A DNA stretch of 64,000 bases, taken from NCBI GenBank assembly GCA_022225965.2, contig JAKJXP020000058.1:228504-292503 (forward strand), given 5' to 3'. The notes beneath the pieces were generated by a model that worked only from the letters and a program-made list of their open reading frames with translations, ran no database searches and was not told where the DNA came from. The first letter of the stretch is position 1. The number at the start of each line of letters is the position of its first letter. Of the stretch, positions 21,215 to 32,328 are shown one piece after another. This stretch comes from Diatrype stigma. Lineage: Eukaryota; Ascomycota; Sordariomycetes; Xylariales; Diatrypaceae. The position numbers and the translations under genes were made by a program.

Positions 21215-23953
21215 ATGGACTTAGACGAGACTCTCGATCAGTACTTCGGGTACGATGCGCGCTTGGCTTCCTTTCAGATATCCAAACCAGCCACCAAGCG
21301 GAAATCGAACACGAAAGGAAAAGCCGCAAAGGCGCTCGCATGGCCACACCAGCATTTAGATCCAGACAGCGTAAGCCATAGTACCGAAGGTGCATTGCAG
21401 TATTCGGCGTTGACGCGTATTATAGTTTGCTCGAGCCGGTTTCTATTTCGACCCTACACCCGAGTATCCCGACAACACCGTTTGCTTTCTCTGTTCTAGA
21501 AAAATTGGAGGATGGGAGGATGGCGACAATCCCTTCGAGGAGCATTTGAGGCTCTCCCCACATTGCGGCTGGGCAATCGTCGCGGCAATCGAAACGGGTC
21601 TGGGAGACTATTATCTGGACGACCCGGCACATCCGCAGATGGTGGAGGCGCGAAAGGCCACGTTCGGAGGAAGATGGCCGCACGAAGGAAAGAGGGGATG
21701 GAAGTGCAAGACAAAGCAGGTACGCATATCGCCTCGCGGCTACATTTCTCCCTAGGCACATCACTAACGTCTAGCAGTTGGTTGAGGCTGGGTGGAAGTA
21801 TACTCCGACGGCGGAGTCAGACGACATGGCGACCTGCACCTACTGCCAACTCGCCCTCGATGGTTGGGAGCAGAAAGACAACCCCATGTGTGTTTCATCC
21901 GAACATTTATTATTCTAGCATGGCACGGGAGCTGACATCTTCCAGGCATGAGCACTATAAGAGATCGCCAGGATGCCAATTCTTTCTATTACTCAACCAA
22001 TATGAGCAAGGCCCTACCAAAAAGTCGGGACGCGGCAAGGGAGCTAGAACCTCGAAGGCGTCGCGGCTATCCGTGCAATCCGCCACTACCGCCGCATCGA
22101 ACAGCACGCTACTGCTCGACCATCCTGCCGAACATGATGATAGCGTGATGACAGCAACCTCTGTGATGACGCAAGGAAGCACAAAACGTGGCCGAACCAA
22201 GAAGGCCACCACAGCAAGAGGCAAAAAGACGAGGGCTAAGAAGGACGAGGTAGTGGAAGTACTCGAGGATCCTCCGGAGATGCAAGAGGAAGCCCCCCCG
22301 CCCCCCAAACCTGCCCGGGGCCGCAAGCGCGCTAGTGATGCTATTGAAGATTCGGTGATGACTACAACTGAAGCACCCGCCCCAAAGAAGCGAGCAACAC
22401 GTGGCAGACGAAGCAACACGGTTGACACGTCAATTGTTGACCACCAACATGATGTTGATGTAGCCGAGACGAAACCTGCGCCCCCTGCCAAAGCCAAAGG
22501 CAAGAAGGGTCGGTCATCCAACACGCGTAATACGCGCAAAGCCTCTGTCGCATCAAATGTATCCATTACTTCTATTGCCGAAGCAGACGATGAGCACCTG
22601 TTGGATGATGAAGCACTAAACCGTCAACTCGAGGCCGATTTGGATCGTCCGCTGTCAGATGACGAGAACATTGATGCTGATTCAGATTCTGAGAGGAAAA
22701 AGGTACCAGCCAAGCCTAAAAAGGCCACAACGAAAAAGGGTGCTGCGACGAAACAGGAAGAAACACAAAACCATCACTCCATGTTTGATCCGACTCCCGC
22801 CGAGGTCGATGAGGATGATGTCGATGCCGAACTCAAGGCACTTGAGGCCGAGATGGAAGTCGAGCCCGCTGAGAAGCTTCAAGTCCCCAAGAAGGGTCGG
22901 AAAGCTGGCACTAGGAAAGTCTCGAAGCAGACTAAAAAGACACAAAAACCCGCACCTGTCGAACCGGAGCCGGAACCAAAACCGGATCCGGAGCCAGAAT
23001 TAGTGCCTGAAATAGATGAAGGTGTAGATGTTGATGAGCTGGCTGAGGGTCACGAAGAGAGCATGATGAGTAACGCCACTGTTTTGAACAAGCGGACCTC
23101 GTCTATCGAACCTCCTAAGAAGAAGCGGGGCAGGCCGAGCAAGAAGGCGAGTTTGGCTAAAGCCGCCTCGGAAGCGGCTACTGAACCCGCGCGTCTACCC
23201 TCTGTCGCCAAGAGCTCGCCAAAGATAGCTCACACCGATTTCGCGCAGTCAGCCCAGAGCCAGAGCCAGCAGGGAGGAACCCCGAGCATTTCGCCCCCTC
23301 CCCAGGTTCTGGGATATCCTACGTTGCCCACCGCCCAAGATGAGGATGAAGATGAATATGAGGCCCAGGACCAGGAGCAGCAGCGGCCGGCGACCCCTGA
23401 AGCGCCCGCGGCGTCGACTTCGTCCGCGAAGCAAGCCACGATCTCGCCCTCTCACTCGCCACAGTCTTCCGATGCCGAGAACCAGCCCCCGTCCTCCCGG
23501 CCCTCGAACACCACAAGCAGAAGCAGCGGTGCCCGAGCCGCACTGGCGCCCGTCGCTGCTGCCGGCACTACCACCCCCGTGCGCTCCTCGCCGTCAAAAA
23601 GCTCTCGTGGCTACCACCAAAGTCACAACAGCAACACCCTCGGGAACCTGCAGAGCAGCCACCCCTGGATTGGTGTGGATCTCGAGATGGTGTTCGACAA
23701 CCTGGACCGCGAGAACAAGGAGAACCCGGCCGCGTTGACTGCTTCCAGGTATCTAAATGGTGATGGGAACGGGAAGGGGAACGCGGACCCCCTCACAAGC
23801 CCCGAGAAGCGCATGACGGTCGAGGAGTGGGTCCACCATAACGCGAGCCAGGCCGAGCAGAAGCTCCGCCTCGAGTGCGAGGCTACGGTCTCGGCTTTTG
23901 AGAGGGAGGGTACAAGGGCCATGATGGCGCTAGAGGGGCTGGTCATCGAGTAA
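21215..23953 (+). CDS. bir1: Bir1/survivin-type protein with two BIR domains
   Basis: Four exons: 21215-21370, 21426-21719, 21778-21887 and 21946-23953; 855 residues. BIR1: Cys72, Cys75, His92, Cys99 with GGWEDGDNPFEEHLRLSPHC. BIR2: Cys170, Cys173, His190, Cys197 with DGWEQKDNPMHEHYKRSPGC; the M-H junction is made by splicing exons 3 and 4. The remaining 650 residues are disordered, with many SxxA/K blocks and basic patches such as KKKRGRPSKKAS (AT-hook-like), and end in a conserved-looking helix EEWVHHNASQAEQKLRLECEA. In yeasts Bir1 is the survivin subunit of the chromosomal passenger complex (Ipl1/Aurora, Sli15/INCENP) at centromeres and the spindle. This role is inferred from the tandem BIR plus long tail layout. 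Not a caspase inhibitor by context. Confidence 0.9.
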
Positions 23954-25416
23954 CTATTTAGTAGGACTTGTGTACTTCGTGGGGAGGGTTATTGGCGTTG
24001 GGGCTGGCCTTCAGGGTGATTGATTGATCCATGGGTTCTTGTTCATTTAGCATATAAAAGGTCACGATGGGGTCACCGTACGTGCCATGATGTGTACGTC
24101 GGAATACACAGGTACTTACACGATAGGCGTTATGACGCGTTGTGTTGGCGTGGATTAGCCGGTTAATCAAGTGATTTTGACTACTGGAACAGAGTCAGGA
24201 ACTTGGTACACATAGGACTAATGAACATACATGCATGTTGTTGGGTTGGTTGCAAGCTACCTATTACCACGGATTTATAATAAACATCTGCTGAAGAGAA
24301 AGTGTATGGTTCCATAGTGCTCTTGTGGCGATTAGGTACGTTGATAACAGACACTGCAGAGATGACATTGAAGACCTGCTATGCTACGTATGCTTGCTTG
24401 GTTGGTGGGAACTTTGATACATAGAAATGTAGATGGCCTACATGTAGGTAAAAACAACAAAGGTGTGTGTGTGCAGTTCAGCATGAACCCTAAGAGCATG
24501 GCTACCAGGTGCAAGTGGTGGTGTATGAGGCTACAGTAGAGCTCGTAGTCCTTGGGGGATGATGGTACCTATTGTGTAAGTCATCGTGATGGGTAAGTAG
24601 GTACAGAAGTAAGGAACAACGTGGGGGGGGGGGCTAGGATAGGAACATAGGTAAGGTAACATGGTATGGATGTCACTCCCTTCCTGAGAGACTCTAGGTA
24701 CATGAGTACCGGATATGTAAAGAATCCCCGGCAATATACAAAGTACATGGCTATCCGGCCGGGTAGGTGTCTATGGTATAAATAGAGAAATACGTGTTTA
24801 TTCACCAACAAGCCGCGTTAGTCAATCGGGTAGACGCCTCACCTCGGGGTGACCCGGGTGGTCGTACCTAGTTGCGTCCAATATAGATGATACCAATGGC
24901 ATACGCGTTCGGTTCCCAGGTGAACCGGACGTTAGGCATACTATCATATATATCCAGCTATGGCCGTTGACCGTCGAAACCTGTACATACGTAGTATGCT
25001 ATGGGGGTACTTCGGATTCTGGCTGGTGCAGCAAATCAGTGGCCCAAGGACTCTCTACCTGGAGGGCAAAGCTCCTTGGTGGGAACTGGGGGATCACGGG
25101 GGTTCACGTGGGAAGAATAAGGCTTCATTCAGTCTGCACGCAATTAGAACGGCTGGTTTCGTGAGGAGATCTCGGTTCGAGCCCGAGACGTGGCATTTAC
25201 TTTTTGCTTTTTATTTTGTCTTTACCTGAAGCCTATTACTTTCCCGGAAGGAAATAATAGCCCTCATATATATGTAGCCACCCGTTGCTTGTGAATAACT
25301 GACTCTTCATATGTCTTCATCCCAAAGCTTTCTTGTACCAAAATCCGTCCTTGGTTCCTTACTTACAAATTACAACAAGGGGCCTCTCTTCCAGTGCCCA
25401 CCTATATCGACTGCCC
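23954..25416. other. Intergenic region with a tRNA-like T-arm
   Basis: About 1.46 kb without a supported gene. There is a G-run at about 24624-24635. At 25171-25187 lies a perfect T-arm-like hairpin (CTCGG, TTCGAGC, CCGAG) containing a pol III B-box match, followed by a T-rich stretch. No convincing D-arm, anticodon arm or acceptor pairing is found upstream, so it is a remnant or SINE piece rather than a tRNA gene. Confidence 0.45.
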
Positions 25417-26044
25417 CTAGCACTGCGGTCGTGGCAATGGCATCCCCGATGGTTTGAAGTCCTGCAGAGTCGAATCGGCATCGTGATTCGGGAAGATTCC
25501 CATGGACGCGAAGCCGAAGGTGGCTTTGTTGGTATCATCGAACATCTGCGCCGACAGCACATGGCCCGGCCTCCACTCGCCCCCCGCGTAGCACCTGATG
25601 GACTCCTCGATCTGGTCGTACCCGCCCGCGGCGTCGAACGACGGCTTCGCCGGGTCGGCCTCGCGGGCGTTCTCGTCGAAGCGGCCCTCGAACACGTGGT
25701 CGGACAGCCGCTCGTGCTGGAAGCTCTGCCGCGCCTCCAGGCCGCCGCCGTTCGCGTACGAGATGGCGACGCGCGTGTGGTTCACGTGCCGCCGCGACGC
25801 CACGTCCAGGAGCCCGTGCCGCGGGTGCCGGATCCGGAAGATGGGCGCCCGCGGGTGCGCGTGCTCGTCGTCGCGCCCGCTGAGCCGGTGGCCGTCCGCC
25901 ACGTAGCCCAGGAACTCGGGGGGCGTCGCGCCATCGGAGCCGAAAGCGCGGTGCAGGACCTCGCGCGCCAGGTGCTCGTGCAGCTCCTATTGCAGGTCCT
26001 GCGAGCGCTTGCTGAAGACGTCGAGGTCGATGTACTCGAGGCCC

Positions 26045-26052
26045 GAATCGAC
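26045..26052. repeat. Target site duplication, left copy (8 bp)
   Basis: GAATCGAC, identical to the right copy at 29391-29398. Both belong to the interrupted gene's coding sequence. Confidence 0.9.
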
Positions 26053-29000
26053 CAGCGATGGCAGCAATTCAATTAATTTTTTAATTAATTAATTTCTTAA
26101 TTAAATTGTCTTTATTAATTAACGGAATCGTTTATTTTGATTAAGATAAGTAATGGTCTTTTTTAATTGGTTCTTTTTAACGATTATTAAGTATATAACG
26201 CGTATTTCGGCGACCGTAATGCCGATTAAGAATTTTCCGAAAGCATATACCAAAAGCCTATCCGTATTATTTATAAATAGAAATTACGAGAATTATTTAA
26301 TATTTCGAAACCCGGTTTAATACGGTCGAATTAATTCGGCATTTCCGATTATTCATTCCTAAGATATAATATTGGATTTGCTATATTTTATATAAATAAA
26401 TAAAGCTTCCGTTAACAATTTATTATTTCAAACCGCCTTTATTTTTATTAATTTAATAAATTATTTCCGCCATATATTTATAATATTTAATCCGTTTTTT
26501 TAGTTACGCCAAGGCGTTATTTTTTTTTATGCCTTAAAGGTTTTTTTTTGCCAATAATTCTTTAAGAAAGCCGCTTTTATAAAGCCCAATGCCAACGTAA
26601 AAAAACTTCTTTACGTAAAGATTGGCAATACTAAATATATCGCCCATTCGTAATTCGAATCGAATACGAAATCCGGTATTTTAAAGCATGGTAAATATAT
26701 TATCGAAATCCTTAACGTCGAAAACGAAAACGATATTTGCAATGTTCGTTTTAATAATAAATAGTAATATTATTATCATTATAATTAAAAAAGCCTTATT
26801 AAAAAATATAAAGCTTAAATAACCAATAATCCTAAATATTATTTTACGAAATACCATTGCGTTATTATTACCGATTAAACGGGAAATACGCCTAATAATC
26901 CGTTTAATAGCCAAAAAGGCATATTCGTTTTTTCGATTTATTAATAAATTAGGAATTATATTTAACGATAATTTATACGAAATACGATAAATAATTATAA
27001 ACAACAGCTATTAAAAATAATTACGATATATAACATTTTTTCGGCTATTTACGTTCGGAATTAATTTTAGGAATTGCTGGCTTTTTTTAACCGTACCTTT
27101 GCGGATAAAATTTTTCGTAATTCTTATTATACCATTATCGCTTAATTGGAAAAACTTTTTTAATCCGCCCATACCGCCATTATATAGCAGTTTCGTAACA
27201 ATGCCTTTTCGAAAATCCATTTTTCGTTTAACATATAAGAATTCCCAAACAAAAAAAGGGTACTTAAAATAATTGCTTATTTTATAAACCGACAATAAAA
27301 GCTTTAAATACGGCTTATTATAATACAGCAAATAACGGGCAATTATATCGCAAAAAACATGTTATTTTATTTTTAAAATGTATTAAATTTATATAGCATT
27401 AATTACCGTTTTGAATTCTTTATTTTAAATAATGCAAAAAATAAGTTTTTTATTTAAATTATATGAAATAATTATTAATAAAATATTCCCAATTAATAAT
27501 AAAGCCTTTCGCCTTATATTCGAAATATTCTTATTCCTTATATCGCCGATATTTCCTTTTATTAAATATAAGGCCCAGCAAATAATAATTACGTAGCGCT
27601 TATATTATTAAGGGCACATTATTAATATTATAGCTATTGCCTTTATTTTTATAAAAAAGAATAACAGCAATGCTAAAACGATTATTATTAATTCCGTCGA
27701 TAAAATTTATAAAATTAATAATTTTATACGATAAAATGCCCCGCAACGCGATACTTTCCGGCGAAAAATATAGGCCTTTAAGGCTGAAAAGGAAGCCGTC
27801 GATTGCGAAATCGTTAAGGAAACCGTTAACGAATTTTTCGAAAATGCTAACGATAAAACCGATAAATTCGAACATTTTATTTTATATGTCCTTATTTACG
27901 ATTCCGATAACGAAAATGAATTTAATTGCTTTCTTAAGGTTTATAACGATATAAAATAAAACGGAATATTATATAAAATACGTAATTCCTTAAACTTTAA
28001 GAAACCCATTAATCGATTTTATTATTTTTAAGCGCAAATATCGAATAAAGAATTTCGGATAACCTGGAAACACAAAATTAATTCCAAAAAATAGCATACC
28101 CTCGAAATAATACGAAGGATTTTTCGTATTTTCGAAAAAATAACGTTATAACATAAAAAAAATCGTAACAATATTAATATAATAATGCCTTTATTATACG
28201 AATTAAAAAAAAACCTTCGGCGGAAACTAAATAAATTCAGGTTATTAAAGGAAAACGAAAATAATATATGCCCCTTTTTTTTAACCGTTATATAATTACT
28301 TTTGCTAATACGGTATATATCAAAACGATTTATTGGATTTTTTCTAATTTATTGATGCCTTTTAATACGGCATATTCCAATATTTCCAAACGCCTTTTTA
28401 ATGCATTTTTAAACGCAAAAGAATCCTTATTAAACGCGGCTTCGAAGCTATAATCCGATTAAATACCCGCAAAAAAAAAAAGGCAAATGCCCATTTTAAT
28501 CGGGCGGATTCCGAAATTTTCGGAAAAAATAATTACAACGAGATCCGGACCGGCTTAAAACGGGCATATAAGAAGCTATAAAAATATCGGAAAGTTCTTA
28601 ATGAGGTAATTATATATTAGGCCTTTATTATTTTTTATTCGGATAAACGTTTAAAAAATATTCGAATATTAAATATCGGCTTGGCTAAAAATATTCGAAA
28701 AAGGATTATTAAATATTAATTACAGCAATACGCGAATTCCGATAAAGCTATTAATTTGGATATACCTTTTAATTCGGGCGTTTCGAAGAAAGCCGATGAA
28801 ATTACGGTTATTTTCGGGCCTTTAATCCGGTTTCGGAAAAAAAAAAAAAAGCTTTCCTTTATTAGCGCCTTATTCGATAATACTGCTTTCGAACTTACGA
28901 ATAACGAAAATAACGATAAATTTTAACGTTTCCTTACGATAAAAAAAACGGGCTTTACTTTTTTAAATAAAGATATAATTAAATAATAAAAGGATTACCG

Positions 29001-29390
29001 AAAGAATTTCCCTAAGCTTAGCCGTTTTGCAATTAACGTTTTTTCGGCGCCCCTTATATTCGTTAAATATAAAAGGATATTTAGCCAATATAAGCTAACG
29101 ATAATTTCGCAACGAAATAACATTAAGATTTCCTTACTTAAAATTATCCAATGCTTAAAGCATTGGTTTAAAAACGATTCGAAAAAATTATAAAGAATAA
29201 TTAAAGATATAACAGTAAATGCCGAACCTTTAGCAAATTCGAATTAACGTACGAACCGGTCTTTATTTAATTAAAAGCTTAATTATATTAATTAACTTCA
29301 AAACGCGAAAAAAAAGCTTCTTTTTTAATTATAATTATATTAATTAAAAAACTCGAAATCCTTTAATTAATTTAATTGCTGCCATCGCTG
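26053..29390. mobile_element. hAT-superfamily DNA transposon, 3,338 bp, RIP-degraded
   Basis: The terminal inverted repeats start CAGCGATGGCAGCAATT and match over 26 bp with one mismatch (26053-26078 and 29365-29390). They are flanked by an exact 8 bp duplication GAATCGAC at 26045-26052 and 29391-29398. An 8 bp duplication and ends beginning CAG are hallmarks of hAT elements. The size is close to full length, but the interior is about 75-80 percent AT, keeps CpG, lacks CpA/TpG and has stops in all frames, so no transposase can be read; the AT-rich frames near 26681-27331 (-) and 27670-27954 (+) are not genes. Orientation cannot be set. Confidence 0.9.
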
Positions 29391-29398
29391 GAATCGAC
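29391..29398. repeat. Target site duplication, right copy (8 bp)
   Basis: GAATCGAC directly abutting the right terminal inverted repeat of the hAT element. Confidence 0.9.
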
Positions 29399-29869
29399 CC
29401 ACTTGTTCTGGGCCCGCGCGAACCAGCCGGCGCTGCTCGCGGCCTGGAAGCCGGTCCCGATGCTGAGGAGCGTCCCGGCGAGGCCGAAGACGCAGCCGGC
29501 GACCGACCAGGGGCTGCCGTCGCTGGTTACGCAGCCTTGGACGCTCGTGATGGCGCCCCCTAGGTCGACGGCGACTTGCAGGGCCTGCCAGGCGAGGCCG
29601 GCCGCGAAGGCGAGGAAGAGCACGTCGTGGCCGTCGAGCACGCCCGGGTTGCCCATTCGCACGAGCGCGGAGTCGGCGGGGAGGGGGTTCTCTGTCAGGT
29701 TGATGTACAAGCCGTTCCATTGGTCCTTAGGGGCGACCTCGAACATGGTCCAGTTGTAGTCGTCGGGGGTCCATGGCTCTTCGGCTTTGCAGCTCGGGAT
29801 GAGTGCAAGGGCGAGGATGAGATGCAGGAAAAGCGCACCTCGGGCCATGCTGAGAGCCATTTTGTTCAA

Positions 29870-31607
29870 GAAAGGAGTGATTTGGTTCAGCGTAGCTGAG
29901 AAAGGCTCAGCAGAGCTCCGTAGTGCGTAGTGATATCGTGATTGATTCCACGAAAGTTTGACGAGTGGTGGGATGGGCTAGAAGATGTCAAGGGGAGTTT
30001 CTGAACAAGGGCCTGTCGAGCTCTGCTGCAGGTAGCGGATGAGGACGATATGACGAACGGGCATATTTATATCCATGCTGGAGGATAAAGTCGCTACGTG
30101 CAACTCTCCCAGCTATCACGACTTGTGAGGCACAATATCGCATGACTCTCACAGCCTATCTTCCGAGGAGATAGACATGTTTCTCCCGTATAGCAAGGTC
30201 AGTAAGGAAGCTTTGAGCGTGGCGTGACTTGATGGACATTCGAAGCCTGTACTATCAGATCCTGGCCAACATCTTCTGCTATCCTGTATCTCACTCATCA
30301 CCAACCAACCGTATAGATCTTGGTCACGATATGACTATGCTATCAGACAATAAGACCATGGAGTTGGAACTTAGCTGCTGCAGTTGGCGCTTTTCGATTA
30401 GTTAGTCAGTCAGTGATCAATAGATCTGCGCTCGAATGGATCCATGTCAGATATAAACCATGTGAAATGTGTTTAGGTGCAGCCTTTTGCGACTGTGGTC
30501 ATCCAATATCATTCTTAATATTGTAACCCTAAAGACCGTGAGTGGAAAAGAGTTGCATCAATTGTAATCGGTTCTATGGAACTCAAATGCATGACGATCA
30601 GTTGCTTGTAGGGACTCCGCGGCTTCAATATGTTTGGAGCAACATCATTACCCCCCATCTTAATAGCAAGTAACTATAACTCCAAATGGTCAAACGCAGT
30701 TATAAGGTCCCCGAAGCCCGATAGAGACCACATTTTCAACATGGGATATACGGACTGAGATCACACTTTTCAGCATCAATGACAATCTCGATAAGCCATA
30801 TTGTCTCGAGGGATAAGTGTACTGCCTTGAGTAATCGGCGAGCACCTCAAAGTATGATCCTCGTTTATTGCCTAGTAGTGTTGGGGTTTAGATGCTCTTA
30901 GATGCTTTACGTAGGCAATCATTTCTTGAAAGGTTGGTCCAATCAAGTCAAAGGGTTTACAGGTATTCTTCACGCGGTAGATAATATGGTGATCATGGAG
31001 CAATAGCAATCAAGCAAACAGCAGTCGAGGGGACTCTCCACGTTATAGCAAGCCACCTAGTAATAGACTTTGCCCAGTTTTGACCTTTATGGCTAATAGG
31101 GGAAGACGAGTTATCATGATACTAATCACCTGGGAAAAGGGGTCAGTAACCAAGTTGGGGAGATCGTAGGGGAAGCATTATTGTAATGGCAAATGCTCTA
31201 TCATTCAATACATATAAACTGCCGGGGGACTGTTACAATGACTCAAATGAGGACGCTCACCCATTGTCAGTATTACGTCAGGCTTGATCGCTATGCAATG
31301 CCCGCCCAGCATTGACAATAGGTTTCGCCTTCAAGTTATCTTCATATACAAGACCGTGGTCATGCATTATGCGTCGTCTATCCCAAGAACCCCTGCTGGA
31401 CCAAAATCCTCCAATGCCTCGCAAGTCCCAGCATTCCCAATCCCGTCCTATCCCATCGTGCGAGCACGTTTGACGCCAGCTAACACGCCCAATAAGCCTT
31501 TCCACCTCCCCCAAAAGTACAGACCATCCCATCAATATCATCAACATTCATCCCATCGTCATCATCCATCGTTATCGTCGTATCGTAGCTCCAAGAGCCT
31601 TTGGTCG
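29870..31607. other. Intergenic region, no gene seen
   Basis: About 1.7 kb between the upstream side of the split gene and the 3' end of the Zn2Cys6 regulator. No frame longer than about 90 codons has coding character; no clear repeats found. Confidence 0.5.
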
Positions 31608-32289
31608 CTAAAAGCCAAAAACGAAATCCGGCCGTCCGGCAAAGTACTCGTCCCAGGTGACGTGGGTGCCCTTGGGGGCGGCGGCGTCGGCGGCCCACTT
31701 GCCGCGCAGCTCGTCGACGGCGCCGATGGGGCCGAAGGTGCCGCAGGCCTGGCCCACGCGCTCGAGCCCGCCGGCGATGAACTCCTGCAGGTCCCGGTCG
31801 TTGGGCCCGGCCTCCATCCCGCACACGAACATCGGGAAGAACACCAGCTTGCCCAGCGTCTTGGCGCTCTCGTGGTCCGTGAAGATCGGCGCCAGCGATG
31901 AGCGGAGCGCCTGTCGCGCCTCTAGCCGCAGGGAGATCAGGTCTAGATCCTCGTCGAAGTCTTGCTGGTCCGGCTCACCTCCTGAGCTTCCCCCTGCTGC
32001 TGCTCCTGACCCTGCGACTGCCGCTCCCGTTGTTGTCGCCTCGTACAGGAACGACTTGTCCTCTGGCAGGTCAAGGATAAGCGTACGGATCGTGTATAGT
32101 AGAATCGCCGCCTGGTAGATGATGGCGATGTTCAGCCACAGATCGGACTCGGGGATGCCTGAGGTTCTGGCGGTCAGACCGGGAGTGCTATAAGGAGGGG
32201 ATGGGAGGTTGTGATGGTATTGGTTTTGATATTGGTGCTTGTGCTGGTGATGGTAGTCGGAAGCAGGGAAACCGGTCTGACCTCGTTGG

Positions 32290-32328
<39 letters not shown>

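Larger units (their letters stand above)
25417..29869 (-). pseudogene. Secreted/membrane protein gene split by a hAT element
   Basis: The 5' part (29869-29391) encodes a signal-peptide-like N-terminus (MARGALFLHLILALALIPS), an acidic aromatic segment (EEPWTPDDYNWTMFEVAP) and two hydrophobic stretches around VLFLAFAAGLAWQALQVAV and WSVAGCVFGLAGTLLSI. The 3' part (26044-25417) carries the hydrophilic C-terminal half ending PSGMPLPRPQC. With the element and one copy of the 8 bp duplication left out, the two parts total 1,107 nt, exactly 369 codons, and read smoothly across the junction. The C-terminal part contains one in-frame TAG at 25989-25987 (codon 179); it follows CAA and would be CAG before a C-to-T change in a CpA context, as RIP makes. 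With the element in place the 5' reading frame ends six codons inside it. I do not recognise the family. Non-functional as it stands. Confidence 0.75.

Noticed and set aside
25107..25195. Possible tRNA gene ending in a perfect T-arm
   Set aside because: The T-arm and a possible 4 bp D-stem are present, but the anticodon arm does not pair and the acceptor stem has mismatches; kept only as a tRNA-like remnant.
26681..27331. Minus-strand frames within the AT-rich hAT element as transposase fragments
   Set aside because: Ile/Asn/Lys/Phe-rich by composition alone; no hAT dimerisation or catalytic motif could be read after RIP.
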